Positions 1 to 8,344 of a stretch of 64,000 nucleotides of DNA are shown one piece after another. The DNA is from Aggregatilinea lenta (GTDB lineage: Bacteria > Chloroflexota > Anaerolineae > Aggregatilineales > Aggregatilineaceae): NCBI RefSeq assembly GCF_003569045.1, contig NZ_BFCB01000002.1:1717506-1781505 (forward strand), written 5' to 3'. A program made the translations under genes and the position numbers. Below the pieces are notes generated by a model. The model searched no databases and had not been told where the DNA came from. It worked only from the letters and a program-made list of their open reading frames with translations. Numbering within the stretch: position 1 is the first letter of the stretch; each line of letters starts with the position of its first letter.

Positions 1-1
1 T

Positions 2-694
2 ATTAACCACGCTGCCAAGGTGCGCTACATGTTCAACGGCCAGTTCACCGTGCCGCTGGTGATCCGTACCACGACCGGCGGCGGCAAGCAGTTGGGTGCG
101 ACGCACTCTCACGCACCGGAAGTGATTTTCGCGCATTTCCCCGGCCTGTATGTGGGCATCCCCAGCACGGCATACGACGCCAAGGGCATGCTCAAGGCAT
201 CGATCCGCAGCGATAACCCGGTCATGTTCGTCGAGCACAGCACCATGCTCCAGCGCCGCAGCGATGTGCCGGACGACGAAGACTTCGTACTGCCCATCGG
301 CAAGTCGGACGTAAAGCGCGAAGGCGACGACGTGACCATCGTGACGTTCGGCAAGGGCGTCGAGTGGTCTACCAAAGCCGCCGAGATGCTCGAAAAAGAT
401 GGCATTCAGGCTGAGATCGTGGACTTGCGCTGGCTGCGTCCGCTGGACCTGGAGCCGGTCTACGAGAGCTTCAAGAAGACCAACCGCTGCGTGATCGTCG
501 AAGAAAGCCTGCCGATGTTCAACGTCGGGGCGGAAGTGGCGGCCAAGCTTCAGGAGAACATGTTCGATTATATGGACGCGCCGATCAAGCGCGTCGCGGC
601 GATGGACCAGCCCCTGCCCTACTCGCGGGATATCGAGCTGATGGCGCTGCCGAGCGCCGAGAAGGTTGTCGCCGCCGTCAAGGAGTTGGTGTAA
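2..694 (+). CDS. pdhB: Pyruvate dehydrogenase E1 component, beta subunit (5' end outside window)
   Basis: Thiamine-diphosphate-dependent 2-oxoacid dehydrogenase E1-beta, which with E1-alpha decarboxylates pyruvate and reductively acetylates the lipoyl arm of E2. The reading frame is already open at base 2 (INHAAKVRYMFNGQ...), so the GTG at base 20 is not the true start and the N-terminal third is missing. Visible family signatures are the VPLVIRTTTGGG and THSHAPE stretches, followed by the C-terminal transketolase domain (VTIVTFGKGV, EIVDLRWLRPLD, VIVEES). The stop overlaps the E2 start codon (TAATG), so translation is probably coupled. E1-alpha is expected just upstream. A branched-chain 2-oxoacid specificity cannot be excluded from sequence alone. 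Confidence 0.93.
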   Translation: MNHAAKVRYMFNGQFTVPLVIRTTTGGGKQLGATHSHAPEVIFAHFPGLYVGIPSTAYDAKGMLKASIRSDNPVMFVEHSTMLQRRSDVPDDEDFVLPIGKSDVKREGDDVTIVTFGKGVEWSTKAAEMLEKDGIQAEIVDLRWLRPLDLEPVYESFKKTNRCVIVEESLPMFNVGAEVAAKLQENMFDYMDAPIKRVAAMDQPLPYSRDIELMALPSAEKVVAAVKELV

Positions 695-2055
695 TGGCTG
701 AGCAAGTGATTATGCCCAAGCTCGGCTTCGACATGGCCGAGGGCACGCTGATCAACTGGACAAAGCAGGTCGGTGACGCGGTCAGCAAGGGTGACGTGAT
801 TGCGGAAATCGAAACCGACAAAGCGACCATCGAGATCGAATCGCAGGTCGGCGGCACGATTTTGAAGCTCCTGGCCGAACCGGGCGCCGTGCTGCCGGTT
901 GGCTCCCCGATCGCCTACGTTGGCGCTGAGGGCGAAACTGTGGCGGACGAAGGCGGGGCCAAGCCCGATCAGGCGCAGGATTCCGCCGAAGCCGCCGTCG
1001 CAGAACCGGAAGATGCGCCGGGTACCACCGAGGACGTGCATGAAGGGGAAGCGCGCCAGGACCAGACCGGAGCCACCCCGCAGCAGCCCGCCTCGGCTGA
1101 AGTTCAGCCGAAAGGCAACGGGAATTTCCCGGCGGGCCTGAAGGCCAGCCCCATCGCGCGACGCATCGCCGACGAGCGTGGGATCGACCTGAGCCGCGTG
1201 CAGGGCACAGGCCCCGGTGGCCGCATCGTCAAGAAGGACGTCGAGGACGTCCCGGCAGGTGAAGCGCCCGCCGCCCCGGTGCAGCCTGCCGCAGCACCCG
1301 CAGCCGCCGCGCCTGCTGCCCCGGCTTCCGCGCCGACCTATGGCGCTGTCCCGACCGACCAGGACGTCGAGGAAATCCCGCTGAGCAAGATGCGCTCGCG
1401 CATCGGCCAGCGCATGATCCAGAGCAAGCAGCAGGTTCCGCACTTCTACGTGACCAGCAGCATCGACGTGACGGCGCTGATGGACCTGCGCCGCCAGCTC
1501 AACGCGAGCCTGGACGACGACGCGGCGAAGATCACGGTCAACGACCTGATCGTCAAGGCCACCGCTCTGACGCTGCGCCAGTTCCCGAACCTGAACTCGC
1601 ACTACTACGGCGACAAGGTCATCCGCTACAACCGGATCAATGTCGGCATGGCCGTCGCCACGCCGGACGGCGGGCTGATCAACGTCGTCGCGCAGGACGC
1701 GGACAAGACCGCGCTCGGCACGATGGCCGCCCAGAACCGCGAGATCATTGGCCGCGCGCGCGAAGGTAAAATCAAGCCGGAAGACGTGGAAGGCAGCACC
1801 TTCAGCGTCAGCAATCTCGGCCCGTACGATGTGGATCACTTCATCGCGATCATCAACCCGCCCGAAGCGGGCATCCTCGCCATCGGCACGGCGACCAAGA
1901 CGCCCGTCGTGCTGGACGACGACACCATCGGCGTGCGCATGATCCTGAAGGCGACCATCAGCGTCGATCACCGTGTCAGCAATGGCGCGGAGGGTGCGGA
2001 GTTCATGAAGGCGTTCAAGACGCTGATTGAGAACCCGATGCGGCTGGTGCTCTAG
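694..2055 (+). CDS. pdhC: Dihydrolipoamide acetyltransferase (E2) of the pyruvate dehydrogenase complex
   Basis: E2 core subunit that transfers acetyl groups from its swinging lipoyl arm to CoA; 453 residues. Domains in order: one lipoyl domain (about 1-77, lipoylated Lys43 in ETDKATIE), an acidic linker, a peripheral-subunit-binding domain (about 149-184, ASPIARRIADERGID), an Ala/Pro-rich flexible linker (about 187-215), and the catalytic domain (about 225-453). The catalytic histidine is His426 in DHRVSNGAEGAEF; the position that is Asp in most E2 enzymes (DHRVxDGA) is Asn430 here. The start overlaps the E1-beta stop. No E3 gene follows in the window; a terminator-like repeat comes next. 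Confidence 0.93.
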   Translation: MAEQVIMPKLGFDMAEGTLINWTKQVGDAVSKGDVIAEIETDKATIEIESQVGGTILKLLAEPGAVLPVGSPIAYVGAEGETVADEGGAKPDQAQDSAEAAVAEPEDAPGTTEDVHEGEARQDQTGATPQQPASAEVQPKGNGNFPAGLKASPIARRIADERGIDLSRVQGTGPGGRIVKKDVEDVPAGEAPAAPVQPAAAPAAAAPAAPASAPTYGAVPTDQDVEEIPLSKMRSRIGQRMIQSKQQVPHFYVTSSIDVTALMDLRRQLNASLDDDAAKITVNDLIVKATALTLRQFPNLNSHYYGDKVIRYNRINVGMAVATPDGGLINVVAQDADKTALGTMAAQNREIIGRAREGKIKPEDVEGSTFSVSNLGPYDVDHFIAIINPPEAGILAIGTATKTPVVLDDDTIGVRMILKATISVDHRVSNGAEGAEFMKAFKTLIENPMRLVL

Positions 2056-2087
2056 CATCTGCTCTCTCGTTCGGGGGCAAAATTCAC

Positions 2088-2132
2088 CTCACCCCTGGCC
2101 TCTCTCCAGTCTAGGCTGGAGAGGGGAGAAAA
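2088..2132 (+). repeat. Family A interspersed repeat (CTCTCC...GGAGAG hairpin)
   Basis: A copy of a roughly 45-base element that recurs in the window: CTCACCCC-GG followed by an inverted repeat CTCTCCAGTCTAGGCTGGAGAG and a GGGGAGAAAA tail. Other copies lie near 9752, 17225 (inverted), 21617 (inverted), 27118 (degenerate), 32295 and 50714 (inverted). All copies lie between genes or at gene edges. Confidence 0.8.
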
Positions 2133-2153
2133 CAGGTTCAACATGACATGTAG

Positions 2154-2183
2154 GGGCGGGTTTCCAACCCGCCCTGCTTTTTT
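2154..2183 (+). terminator. Hairpin plus T-run after pdhC, built from a family B repeat
   Basis: GGGCGGG (2154-2160) pairs with CCCGCCC (2168-2174) and is followed by TGC and six T residues. This is a plausible Rho-independent terminator for the pdh operon. The hairpin is a copy of the GTAGGGGC-type palindromic repeat (it starts with GTAG at 2150). The rest of 2056-2402 holds the family A repeat and the putative glpA promoter; I see no gene in it. Confidence 0.6.
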
Positions 2184-2337
2184 GTCCCTTTCAATCAAAC
2201 CCCAAACCCACGTCAGGCACACCCAATTTCACCAATAACTAACCGTCCGGTCGGCGGCGCGGCACGTGAGGGTTGCCACTGGTCCCCCACCGGGCGGCGT
2301 GGTATGCTCCGCCCATACCGGATCGGCGCGTGATCCA

Positions 2338-2346
2338 TGCTACAAT
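2338..2346 (+). promoter_or_regulatory. Putative extended -10 promoter for glpABC
   Basis: TGCTACAAT gives an extended -10 (TGn-TACAAT; hexamer 2341-2346), about 57 bases before the preferred TTG start of glpA. No convincing -35 is visible. The element overlaps the upstream ATG at 2337, which argues against that ATG as the start codon. Confidence 0.45.
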
Positions 2347-2402
2347 TTGCCCATTATGAAACACCACAAATCCTTTATACCGCACCCGAACGGAGCCATC
2401 TC

Positions 2403-4013
2403 TTGACCACGACCGTTGACGTGCTGGTGATCGGCGGGGGCGCGACCGGAGCCGCCGCCGCCTACGACGCCGCGCGGCGTGGGCTGCGCGTGCTGCTGGT
2501 CGAGCAGGGCGACCTGACGACCGGGACCTCCGGGCGCTACCACGGACTGCTGCATTCCGGCGGGCGTTACGCCGTGCGCGACACCGAAACGGCCCGCGAG
2601 TGCATCGACGAGAACACCATTTTGCGCCGCATCGCGCCGTTTGCCATCGAGGACACGGGCGGCCTGTTCGTTGCCACGCCTGACGATCCGCCCGACTTCG
2701 CGCCCAGGTGGGTCGCGGGCTGTGCGCAGGCGGGCATCCGCACCGAGGCGCTGACGCCGCAGCAGGCGCGCGCGCAGGAACCCGGCCTCGCGCCAGACCT
2801 GGCCGCAGCGTATCGCGTGCCGGACGGCACATGCGACTCGTTCGACCTGATCCACGCCTTCGCGGGCGCGGCGCGCGCGCTGGGCGGCGACGTGCTGACC
2901 TATCACCGCGTCACGGCGCTGCTGCGCGAGGGCAACACGGTGGTTGGCGCGCGTCTCGCGGACGTGCGCAGCGGCGCGGAGCAGACCGTACACGCGGCGT
3001 GCGTGCTCAACGCGGGCGGCGCGTGGGCGGGCGAAGTCGCGCAGTTAGCCGGGCTGGACGTGCGCGTGCTGTTCGACCGGGGCGCGATGATCGCCATGAA
3101 CATGCGCTGGACTAACACCGTGATCAACCGCCTGCGCTCACCCTCGGATGGGGACATCCTAGTCCCGGTTGGCACGGTGTGCGTGCTGGGCACGACCTCC
3201 GTGCACACCGATTTTCCGGGCGACACGCGCATCGAGCCGTGGGAAATCAGCCGCATCCTGGCCGAAGCGGACGCGGTGATGCCCGGGATCCGCCAGGGCC
3301 GCGCGCTGCGCGCCTGGGCAGGCGTGCGCCCGCTCTACGAGCCGCCCGAAGCGCATCCCAGCGAAGCCGCCGGGCGCGCGCTGAAGCGCACGTTCTCGGT
3401 GATCGACCACGCGCAGCGCGACGGCGTGCGCGGCCTGATCACCGTCACCGGAGGCAAGCTGACCACCTGCCGTTTGATGGCCGAGCAGGCGATCGACGCG
3501 GTGTGCGCCCAGGTGGGCATCACCGCGCGCTGCACCACCGCCGACGAACCGCTGCCGGGTCCGCAAAAACCGCGCCACCACCAGTTGCAGGATCGCCTGC
3601 GCAAGCTGGAGCACGGCGAAATGCCCGGCGATCTGATCTGCGAATGCGAGATGGTCACGCGCCCGCAGCTTGACGCGGCCATCGCCGCCTACGGGGATCA
3701 GCCTGTCGCGCTGGATGACCTGCGGCGCGATCTGCGGCTGGGCATGGGGCCGTGCCAGGCGGGATTTTGTGGCTACCGCGCGGCGGCCATCGTGCAGCAG
3801 GCGCAGGGCCGCACCAGCGCCGAGACGACGGACGCCTTCGCCGCATTCGTGGACGAGCGTTTCAAGGGCGTGCGTCCGCTGCTGTGGGGCCACCAGCTGC
3901 GCCAGCTTTATCTGGACGAGCTGATTTACCGCCGCACACTGGGTTTGGACCAGCTCACAGCGCCGCCAGAGACGGCCATCACCGAGGAAGCCGCCGATGT
4001 CCAACTCGACTGA
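2403..4013 (+). CDS. glpA: Anaerobic glycerol-3-phosphate dehydrogenase subunit A (FAD-binding)
   Basis: Large catalytic flavoprotein of the GlpABC complex, which oxidises sn-glycerol 3-phosphate to dihydroxyacetone phosphate and passes electrons through GlpC to menaquinone. An FAD Rossmann motif VLVIGGGATGAA sits at the N-terminus, followed by the GlpA-typical TSGRYHGLLHSGGRYAVRD and TVTGGKLTTCRLMAE. A C-terminal BFD-like [2Fe-2S] domain has cysteines CECE...GPCQAGFCG. Length (536 residues) matches the family. I chose the TTG at 2403 because CGGAG lies 7 bases upstream and the protein then begins right at the FAD fold; an in-frame ATG at 2337 would overlap the promoter. It overlaps glpB by 17 bases. 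Confidence 0.93.
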   Translation: MTTTVDVLVIGGGATGAAAAYDAARRGLRVLLVEQGDLTTGTSGRYHGLLHSGGRYAVRDTETARECIDENTILRRIAPFAIEDTGGLFVATPDDPPDFAPRWVAGCAQAGIRTEALTPQQARAQEPGLAPDLAAAYRVPDGTCDSFDLIHAFAGAARALGGDVLTYHRVTALLREGNTVVGARLADVRSGAEQTVHAACVLNAGGAWAGEVAQLAGLDVRVLFDRGAMIAMNMRWTNTVINRLRSPSDGDILVPVGTVCVLGTTSVHTDFPGDTRIEPWEISRILAEADAVMPGIRQGRALRAWAGVRPLYEPPEAHPSEAAGRALKRTFSVIDHAQRDGVRGLITVTGGKLTTCRLMAEQAIDAVCAQVGITARCTTADEPLPGPQKPRHHQLQDRLRKLEHGEMPGDLICECEMVTRPQLDAAIAAYGDQPVALDDLRRDLRLGMGPCQAGFCGYRAAAIVQQAQGRTSAETTDAFAAFVDERFKGVRPLLWGHQLRQLYLDELIYRRTLGLDQLTAPPETAITEEAADVQLD

Positions 4014-5283
4014 GATCACGCCGCGCGGCACGGATATCCTCGTGATCGGCGCGGGGCTGGCCGGACTGACCGCCGCCGCGCTGGCCGTGCGCGCGGGCGC
4101 GTCCGTGCGGCTGATCGCTAAAGGCTGGGGCCAGCAGATGATCGCGCCGGGCTGGATCAGCGTGGCGGATCATGCCGGGAGCGACGTCCTGGCCGCCGCC
4201 GCGCGGATTGCCGCCGAGCAGCCCGATCACCCGTACGCGCGGGCTGGAGCGGACGCGCTGCCTGCCGCGCTGGACGCGTTTTGCGAAATCGCGGAAACCG
4301 TCGGTCTGCCTTACGCGCGCCGCACCGATGGCCGCGCGCTGCGCCTGCCAACCGCCCTGGGCGCGATCCAGACGCCGCTGATCGCGCCGCGCGGGCTGGC
4401 CCAGGGCGACCTGACGGACATCGGCGGGCCGGTGCTGCTGGTCGGCTTCAACGGCTGGCGCGACTTTCATCCGGATCTGGCCGCCGGGAATTTACGCGCG
4501 CAGGGCATCGACGCGCGGGCCGTGCTGATCGACCCGCCGGAGTTCCGCGACGCCTGGGACATGTGGCCGGGCGACTTCGCGCGACAGATGGACAATGCGA
4601 GTTTCCGGCAGATCGTCGCGCAGCAGGTCAGGCCGCACGCGCACGGCGCGGCTAAGATCGGCTTTCCTGCCGTGCTGGGCCTGGATCATCCCGGCGAGGC
4701 CCTGGACGACCTCGCGGCGGCGCTGGGCTGCCCGGTGTTCGAGATCCCGGCGCTGCCGCCGAGCACGCCCGGCGTGCGGCTGAGCAGCCGCCTGCGGACG
4801 TGGCTGCTGCGCCAGCGTGCCCGCGTGCAGATCGGGCACCCGGTCGTGCGGACGCGCGTCGAGGGCGGGCGCTGCGTGGCGGTTGAGGTCGAGGGGTTAG
4901 GCCACGTCACGCCGTTTTATGCGGATCAGTTCATCCTGGCGACGGGCGGGCTGTACGGCGGCGGGCTGCTGACCGACGACACCGGGCGCGTGTGGGAGCC
5001 GCTGTTCGGCCTGCCGCTGGTCACGCCCGGCGGTGAGGGCCGCACGGACTGGTATGGCGAGCGGCTGCTGCAAACGGGCGGCCATGCCATTCACCGGAGC
5101 GGCGTGCGCGTCGATGCATCACTGCGCCCAGTGGATGCGGCGGACACCCCCGTGCTGGACAACGTGCGCGCGGTGGGGCACCTGCTGGCGGGGTTCAATC
5201 CGCTGACGGACGGCTGCGCGGAAGGCGTCGATCTGGTCACGGCCTATCAGGCCGTGCGCGCCGCGCTGGCCGTGGGGGCGTAG
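3997..5283 (+). CDS. glpB: Anaerobic glycerol-3-phosphate dehydrogenase subunit B
   Basis: Second flavoprotein subunit of GlpABC, thought to link GlpA to the iron-sulfur subunit GlpC. The 428 residues begin with an FAD-type nucleotide fold DILVIGAGLAGLTAAALA. They contain GlpB-typical stretches including KIGFPAVLGLDHP, EIPALPPSTPGVRL and a C-terminal GHLLAGFNPLTDGCAEGVDL. The start lies inside the end of glpA (17-base overlap), implying translational coupling. Two unrelated genes separate it from glpC, unlike the contiguous glpABC of enterobacteria. Confidence 0.92.
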   Translation: MSNSTEITPRGTDILVIGAGLAGLTAAALAVRAGASVRLIAKGWGQQMIAPGWISVADHAGSDVLAAAARIAAEQPDHPYARAGADALPAALDAFCEIAETVGLPYARRTDGRALRLPTALGAIQTPLIAPRGLAQGDLTDIGGPVLLVGFNGWRDFHPDLAAGNLRAQGIDARAVLIDPPEFRDAWDMWPGDFARQMDNASFRQIVAQQVRPHAHGAAKIGFPAVLGLDHPGEALDDLAAALGCPVFEIPALPPSTPGVRLSSRLRTWLLRQRARVQIGHPVVRTRVEGGRCVAVEVEGLGHVTPFYADQFILATGGLYGGGLLTDDTGRVWEPLFGLPLVTPGGEGRTDWYGERLLQTGGHAIHRSGVRVDASLRPVDAADTPVLDNVRAVGHLLAGFNPLTDGCAEGVDLVTAYQAVRAALAVGA

Positions 5284-5300
5284 AGGCATGGATGCCTGAG

Positions 5301-5455
5301 GACGGGTTTGAAACCCGCCCCTACCCATTCCCATTATTGGCAGCCTCGTCGTTGTAGGGGCAAGTTTGTAACCTGCCCGGTTTATTCTTGATCTGCCGTT
5401 TACGCAGGCGACGGGATCAAATAATTACGTAAGGGCAGTTCATGAATTGCCCTAC
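5301..5455. repeat. Three palindromic family B repeats after glpB
   Basis: Three copies of the short GTAG...CTAC-type palindrome lie in tandem: GACGGGTTTGAAACCCGCCC (5301-5320, followed by CTAC), a decayed copy at 5354-5380 (GTAGGGGCAAGTTTGTAACC...), and 5429-5455 (GTAAGGGCAGTTCATGAATT then GCCCTAC). The last copy contributes a spurious in-frame ATG (5442) upstream of the methyltransferase gene. No gene in this stretch. Confidence 0.8.
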
Positions 5456-5501
5456 GGAAACGCATCGCACGATAATCCGGCCCGACAGAGCGGAGGCAAC
5501 A

Positions 5502-6272
5502 GTGTCTAGAGAACATTACGCACGCATCGCGGATCTGTATGATAGATTCGTCACGACCGGCGCAGACGTCGATTTCTTCGTCGACGAGGCCCGTCGCGCC
5601 GGGGGTGACGTGCTCGAATTGATGGCAGGCACGGGGCGACTGACGCTGCCGTTGGCCGAGGCAGGCATCCCCGTGACCTGCGTGGATTTCTCGCCAGAGA
5701 TGCTGCACCGCCTGCGTGAGAAGATCGACCGGCACGGGTTTACCGCCGACGTGCACAACATGGACGTGCGCACGCTGGATCTGGGGCGCACCTTCAAGCA
5801 GATCATCATCCCGTTTCAGGCGTTCCCCGAACTCACGACGGAGGCCGACCAGCGGCAGACGTTGGAACGCATCCACGCGCATCTGGCGGCAGATGGCACC
5901 TTCATCTGCACGCTGCACAACCCGACCGTACGCCGGACCACCATCGACGGGCAGCTGCGTCTCGCGGGACGTTTCAGCGCCGACAACGACCAGCTTTTTG
6001 TGTGGCTGCTGCAGACCTGCGATACGGCATCGCAGATAGTGGAAGTGCTGGAATTCTTCGAGGTCTATGACCGGCGGGGACGCCTGGTCGAAAAGCGCAC
6101 GTCGGAGCTGCAATTTCTTCTGCTGGAAAAAGCCGCGTTCGAGCAGCTCATCAAGGACGCCGGATTCGAGCCGGTGGCGCTGTACGGCAACTACGCCCGC
6201 GCGCCGTTTGACGAAGCGAGCAGCCCGTTTATGATCTGGGTGCTGCGCCGCGCCGGAAACGGGGTCACGTGA
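5502..6272 (+). CDS. Class I SAM-dependent methyltransferase
   Basis: Small-molecule-type methyltransferase of 256 residues; the substrate is unknown. Motif I is VLELMAGTGRLTLPLAEAG near residues 32-50, followed by an acidic motif II residue (VTCVDFSPEML), typical of the Methyltransf_25/11 fold. I chose GTG at 5502 because GGAGG (5492-5496) lies 5 bases upstream. An in-frame ATG at 5442 would start inside a palindromic repeat and add residues unrelated to the fold. The stop overlaps the GTG start of the NUDIX gene by 4 bases (GTGA), so these two are co-translated between glpB and glpC. Confidence 0.85.
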   Translation: MSREHYARIADLYDRFVTTGADVDFFVDEARRAGGDVLELMAGTGRLTLPLAEAGIPVTCVDFSPEMLHRLREKIDRHGFTADVHNMDVRTLDLGRTFKQIIIPFQAFPELTTEADQRQTLERIHAHLAADGTFICTLHNPTVRRTTIDGQLRLAGRFSADNDQLFVWLLQTCDTASQIVEVLEFFEVYDRRGRLVEKRTSELQFLLLEKAAFEQLIKDAGFEPVALYGNYARAPFDEASSPFMIWVLRRAGNGVT

Positions 6273-6910
6273 CGGTCACCCTCGAAAAGGTGGTCGCGTT
6301 CATCACGCGCGAGACGGCGCACGGACCGGACCTGCTGCTGTTCGAGCATCCCTACGCGGGCATCCAGATCCCTGCCGGGACGGTCGAGATCGGCGAAGCG
6401 CCCGACGCCGCCGCACTGCGCGAAGGACGCGAGGAAACCGGGCTAATCGGCCTGCAACTGGTGCAGGCGCTCGGCCAGCGCGACGATTCGCCGCCGGATG
6501 GCTGCGCCGCGATAGCGCGGACTTCGACCGTCTACGCGCGACCCCACACGGGCAGCTTCGGCTGGGCGCGGCTGCCGCGCAGCGCCTGGGTACGCACCGA
6601 GCGCCACGCGGACGGCTTCACGCAGGTGACGTACGTCGAGCACGACGCCGAACCCGATCCGCAGTATGCGACGTACCAGATCACGGGGTGGGTGCCCGAC
6701 GAGATGCTGACCCGGCAGCAGGTGCGCCATTTTTATCATCTGGACTATCCCGGCAACGCGCCGCCTCGCTGGACGGTGCAGACAGACAACCACCGCTTCA
6801 CGCTGTTCTGGGCGCGGCTGGACGCGCTGCCGCCGATCATCCCGCCGCAGGATACGTGGCTGGAGACACTGGCACAGCAGTTTCCCGATATCCAGCGCCG
6901 CGATGTATAG
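6269..6910 (+). CDS. NUDIX hydrolase
   Basis: Mg-dependent hydrolase of a nucleoside-diphosphate-linked substrate; specificity unknown. The 213 residues contain a complete NUDIX box, G-x5-E-x7-REGREETGL, around residues 37-60 (GTVEIGEAPDAAALREGREE). The C-terminal ~100 residues are longer than in a minimal NUDIX and end with an aromatic-rich segment. The GTG start overlaps the methyltransferase stop. The placement between glpB and glpC suggests co-transcription with the glycerol genes, but there is no evidence for a shared pathway. Confidence 0.88.
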   Translation: MTVTLEKVVAFITRETAHGPDLLLFEHPYAGIQIPAGTVEIGEAPDAAALREGREETGLIGLQLVQALGQRDDSPPDGCAAIARTSTVYARPHTGSFGWARLPRSAWVRTERHADGFTQVTYVEHDAEPDPQYATYQITGWVPDEMLTRQQVRHFYHLDYPGNAPPRWTVQTDNHRFTLFWARLDALPPIIPPQDTWLETLAQQFPDIQRRDV

Positions 6911-6951
6911 CTGCACTTTCCGATCACGCACAGTTTGGAGCCATCGCTCGC

Positions 6952-8271
6952 ATGACGACCAACAGCCTGTTGAACCTGATCGAAGCGACGCCGTTCACCG
7001 CCGATCACTGCGTGAAATGCAACATCTGCACTTCGGCCTGCCCCTATGCGGCGGTCGAGCCGCGTTTCCCTGGCCCCAAGACGGTCGGGCCGCAGGCGCA
7101 GCGCCTGCGAGAGCCGGGCGCGCCCTCACCCGATCACGCCGTCGATTGGTGCTCTGGCTGCGGGATCTGCACGCTGGTCTGTCCGCACGGCGTCAAGGTG
7201 ATGGAAATCAACACACAGGCGAAGGCCAAAATCGTCGAGGACGAGGGCATGTCGCCCCGCAACTGGTTCCTCAGCCGCAACGAGCGCTGGGGGCGCTGGG
7301 GCACGCCGTTCGCGCCGCTGCTCAACTTCGCGCTGCGTTCGCGCCCGCTGCGCCTCGTCGCAGAAAAAGTGATGGGCGTCTCAGCGCGCGCGCCGCTGCC
7401 CGGCTGGGCGGGTTATTCGTTCCGTGGCTGGTGGAAGAAGGAGCAGAAGCGCCATCCGCAGCCCACGCCCGCCAGCGACCGCGATCGCGTGGTGTACTTC
7501 CACGGCTGCTCGACCAACAGCTACGAGCCGCATATCGGTAAGCTGGCCGTGGCGATTTTGGAGCACGTCGGCCTGCACGTGGAGATCCCGCCGCAGACGT
7601 GCTGTGGGCTGCCGGCGCAGTCCAACGGCGATTTTCCTGGCGCGCGCAAATATGCCAACAAAAACATCGAGACGTTCCTGCCCTACGCGCAGCGCGGCAT
7701 CCCGATTGTGGGCACGTCCGCAAGCTGCATCACGGCGATCAAGGGCGATTACCAGCACGTCCTGGGCCTGGAGGACGGGGCGGCGCGAGCGGTCGCCGAG
7801 CATACCTTCGATTTCATGGAATTTCTGGCGCTGCTGGCCCAGGAAGGCCGCCTGCCACTGGACTTCCGGCCCATCGAGCGCGAGCTGCCCTATCATGCGC
7901 CGTGCCAGCTCAAGGCGCACGGCATGGGTCGCCCTGCGCTGGACGTACTTGACCTGATCCCCGGCCTGCGCGTGTGGGAGATCGACGCGGAGTGCTGCGG
8001 CATCGCGGGCACGTATGGCTACAAGGTCGAGAAGCGCGCGATCTCCGAGGCGGTAGGCTCGAAGCTGACCGAGCAGGTGTACGAATCGGGCAGCGATACG
8101 GTCGTGTGCGACACGGAGACATGCCGCTGGCAGATCGCCGCGCTGACCCAGACGCGCGCCATCCACCCGATCGAGCTGGTCGCCGCCGCGTACAGCCTGA
8201 CTGTCGAAGGCTACGTGCTGCCGGTCCTCGCCGGGGCGCAGGTTGGCGTCAATGCTTCTGCAGAAGTTTAG
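6952..8271 (+). CDS. glpC: Anaerobic glycerol-3-phosphate dehydrogenase subunit C (Fe-S subunit)
   Basis: Membrane-anchoring iron-sulfur subunit that transfers electrons from GlpAB to menaquinone. It has two [4Fe-4S] motifs near the N-terminus (CVKCNICTSACP and CSGCGICTLVCP). Two CCG (heterodisulfide-reductase-type) domains follow, with QTCCGLPAQ and AECCGIAG. The 439 residues are slightly longer than the roughly 396 of E. coli GlpC. I used ATG 6952 with TTGGAG about 11 bases upstream. A longer open frame runs back to 6688 but merely shadows the NUDIX gene. A 41-base gap separates it from the NUDIX gene. Confidence 0.92.
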   Translation: MTTNSLLNLIEATPFTADHCVKCNICTSACPYAAVEPRFPGPKTVGPQAQRLREPGAPSPDHAVDWCSGCGICTLVCPHGVKVMEINTQAKAKIVEDEGMSPRNWFLSRNERWGRWGTPFAPLLNFALRSRPLRLVAEKVMGVSARAPLPGWAGYSFRGWWKKEQKRHPQPTPASDRDRVVYFHGCSTNSYEPHIGKLAVAILEHVGLHVEIPPQTCCGLPAQSNGDFPGARKYANKNIETFLPYAQRGIPIVGTSASCITAIKGDYQHVLGLEDGAARAVAEHTFDFMEFLALLAQEGRLPLDFRPIERELPYHAPCQLKAHGMGRPALDVLDLIPGLRVWEIDAECCGIAGTYGYKVEKRAISEAVGSKLTEQVYESGSDTVVCDTETCRWQIAALTQTRAIHPIELVAAAYSLTVEGYVLPVLAGAQVGVNASAEV

Positions 8272-8309
8272 AGATGTCGTAAATTCCGTAAATTTTCATG
8301 AATAAAGTA

Positions 8310-8338
8310 TTGACATTAGTTGAGTATAAAAATAAGAT
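8310..8338 (+). promoter_or_regulatory. Strong sigma-70-type promoter in the gap after glpC
   Basis: TTGACA (8310-8315), a 17-base spacer, then TAAGAT (8333-8338), in a locally A+T-rich stretch (TATAAAAATAAGATG). The consensus -35 and optimal spacing make this one of the best promoters in the window. It reads into a gap without a protein gene that ends in a strong terminator. Confidence 0.65.
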
Positions 8339-8344
8339 GTTAAC

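Noticed and set aside
619-2058. A 479-codon open frame antisense to the E2 gene
   Set aside because: It is His/Arg/Asp-rich low-complexity translation typical of G+C-rich antisense frames, while the plus strand encodes a clear E2.
5442-5501. Upstream ATG for the methyltransferase gene
   Set aside because: It lies within a dispersed palindromic repeat and lacks a ribosome site, whereas GTG 5502 has GGAGG at good spacing.
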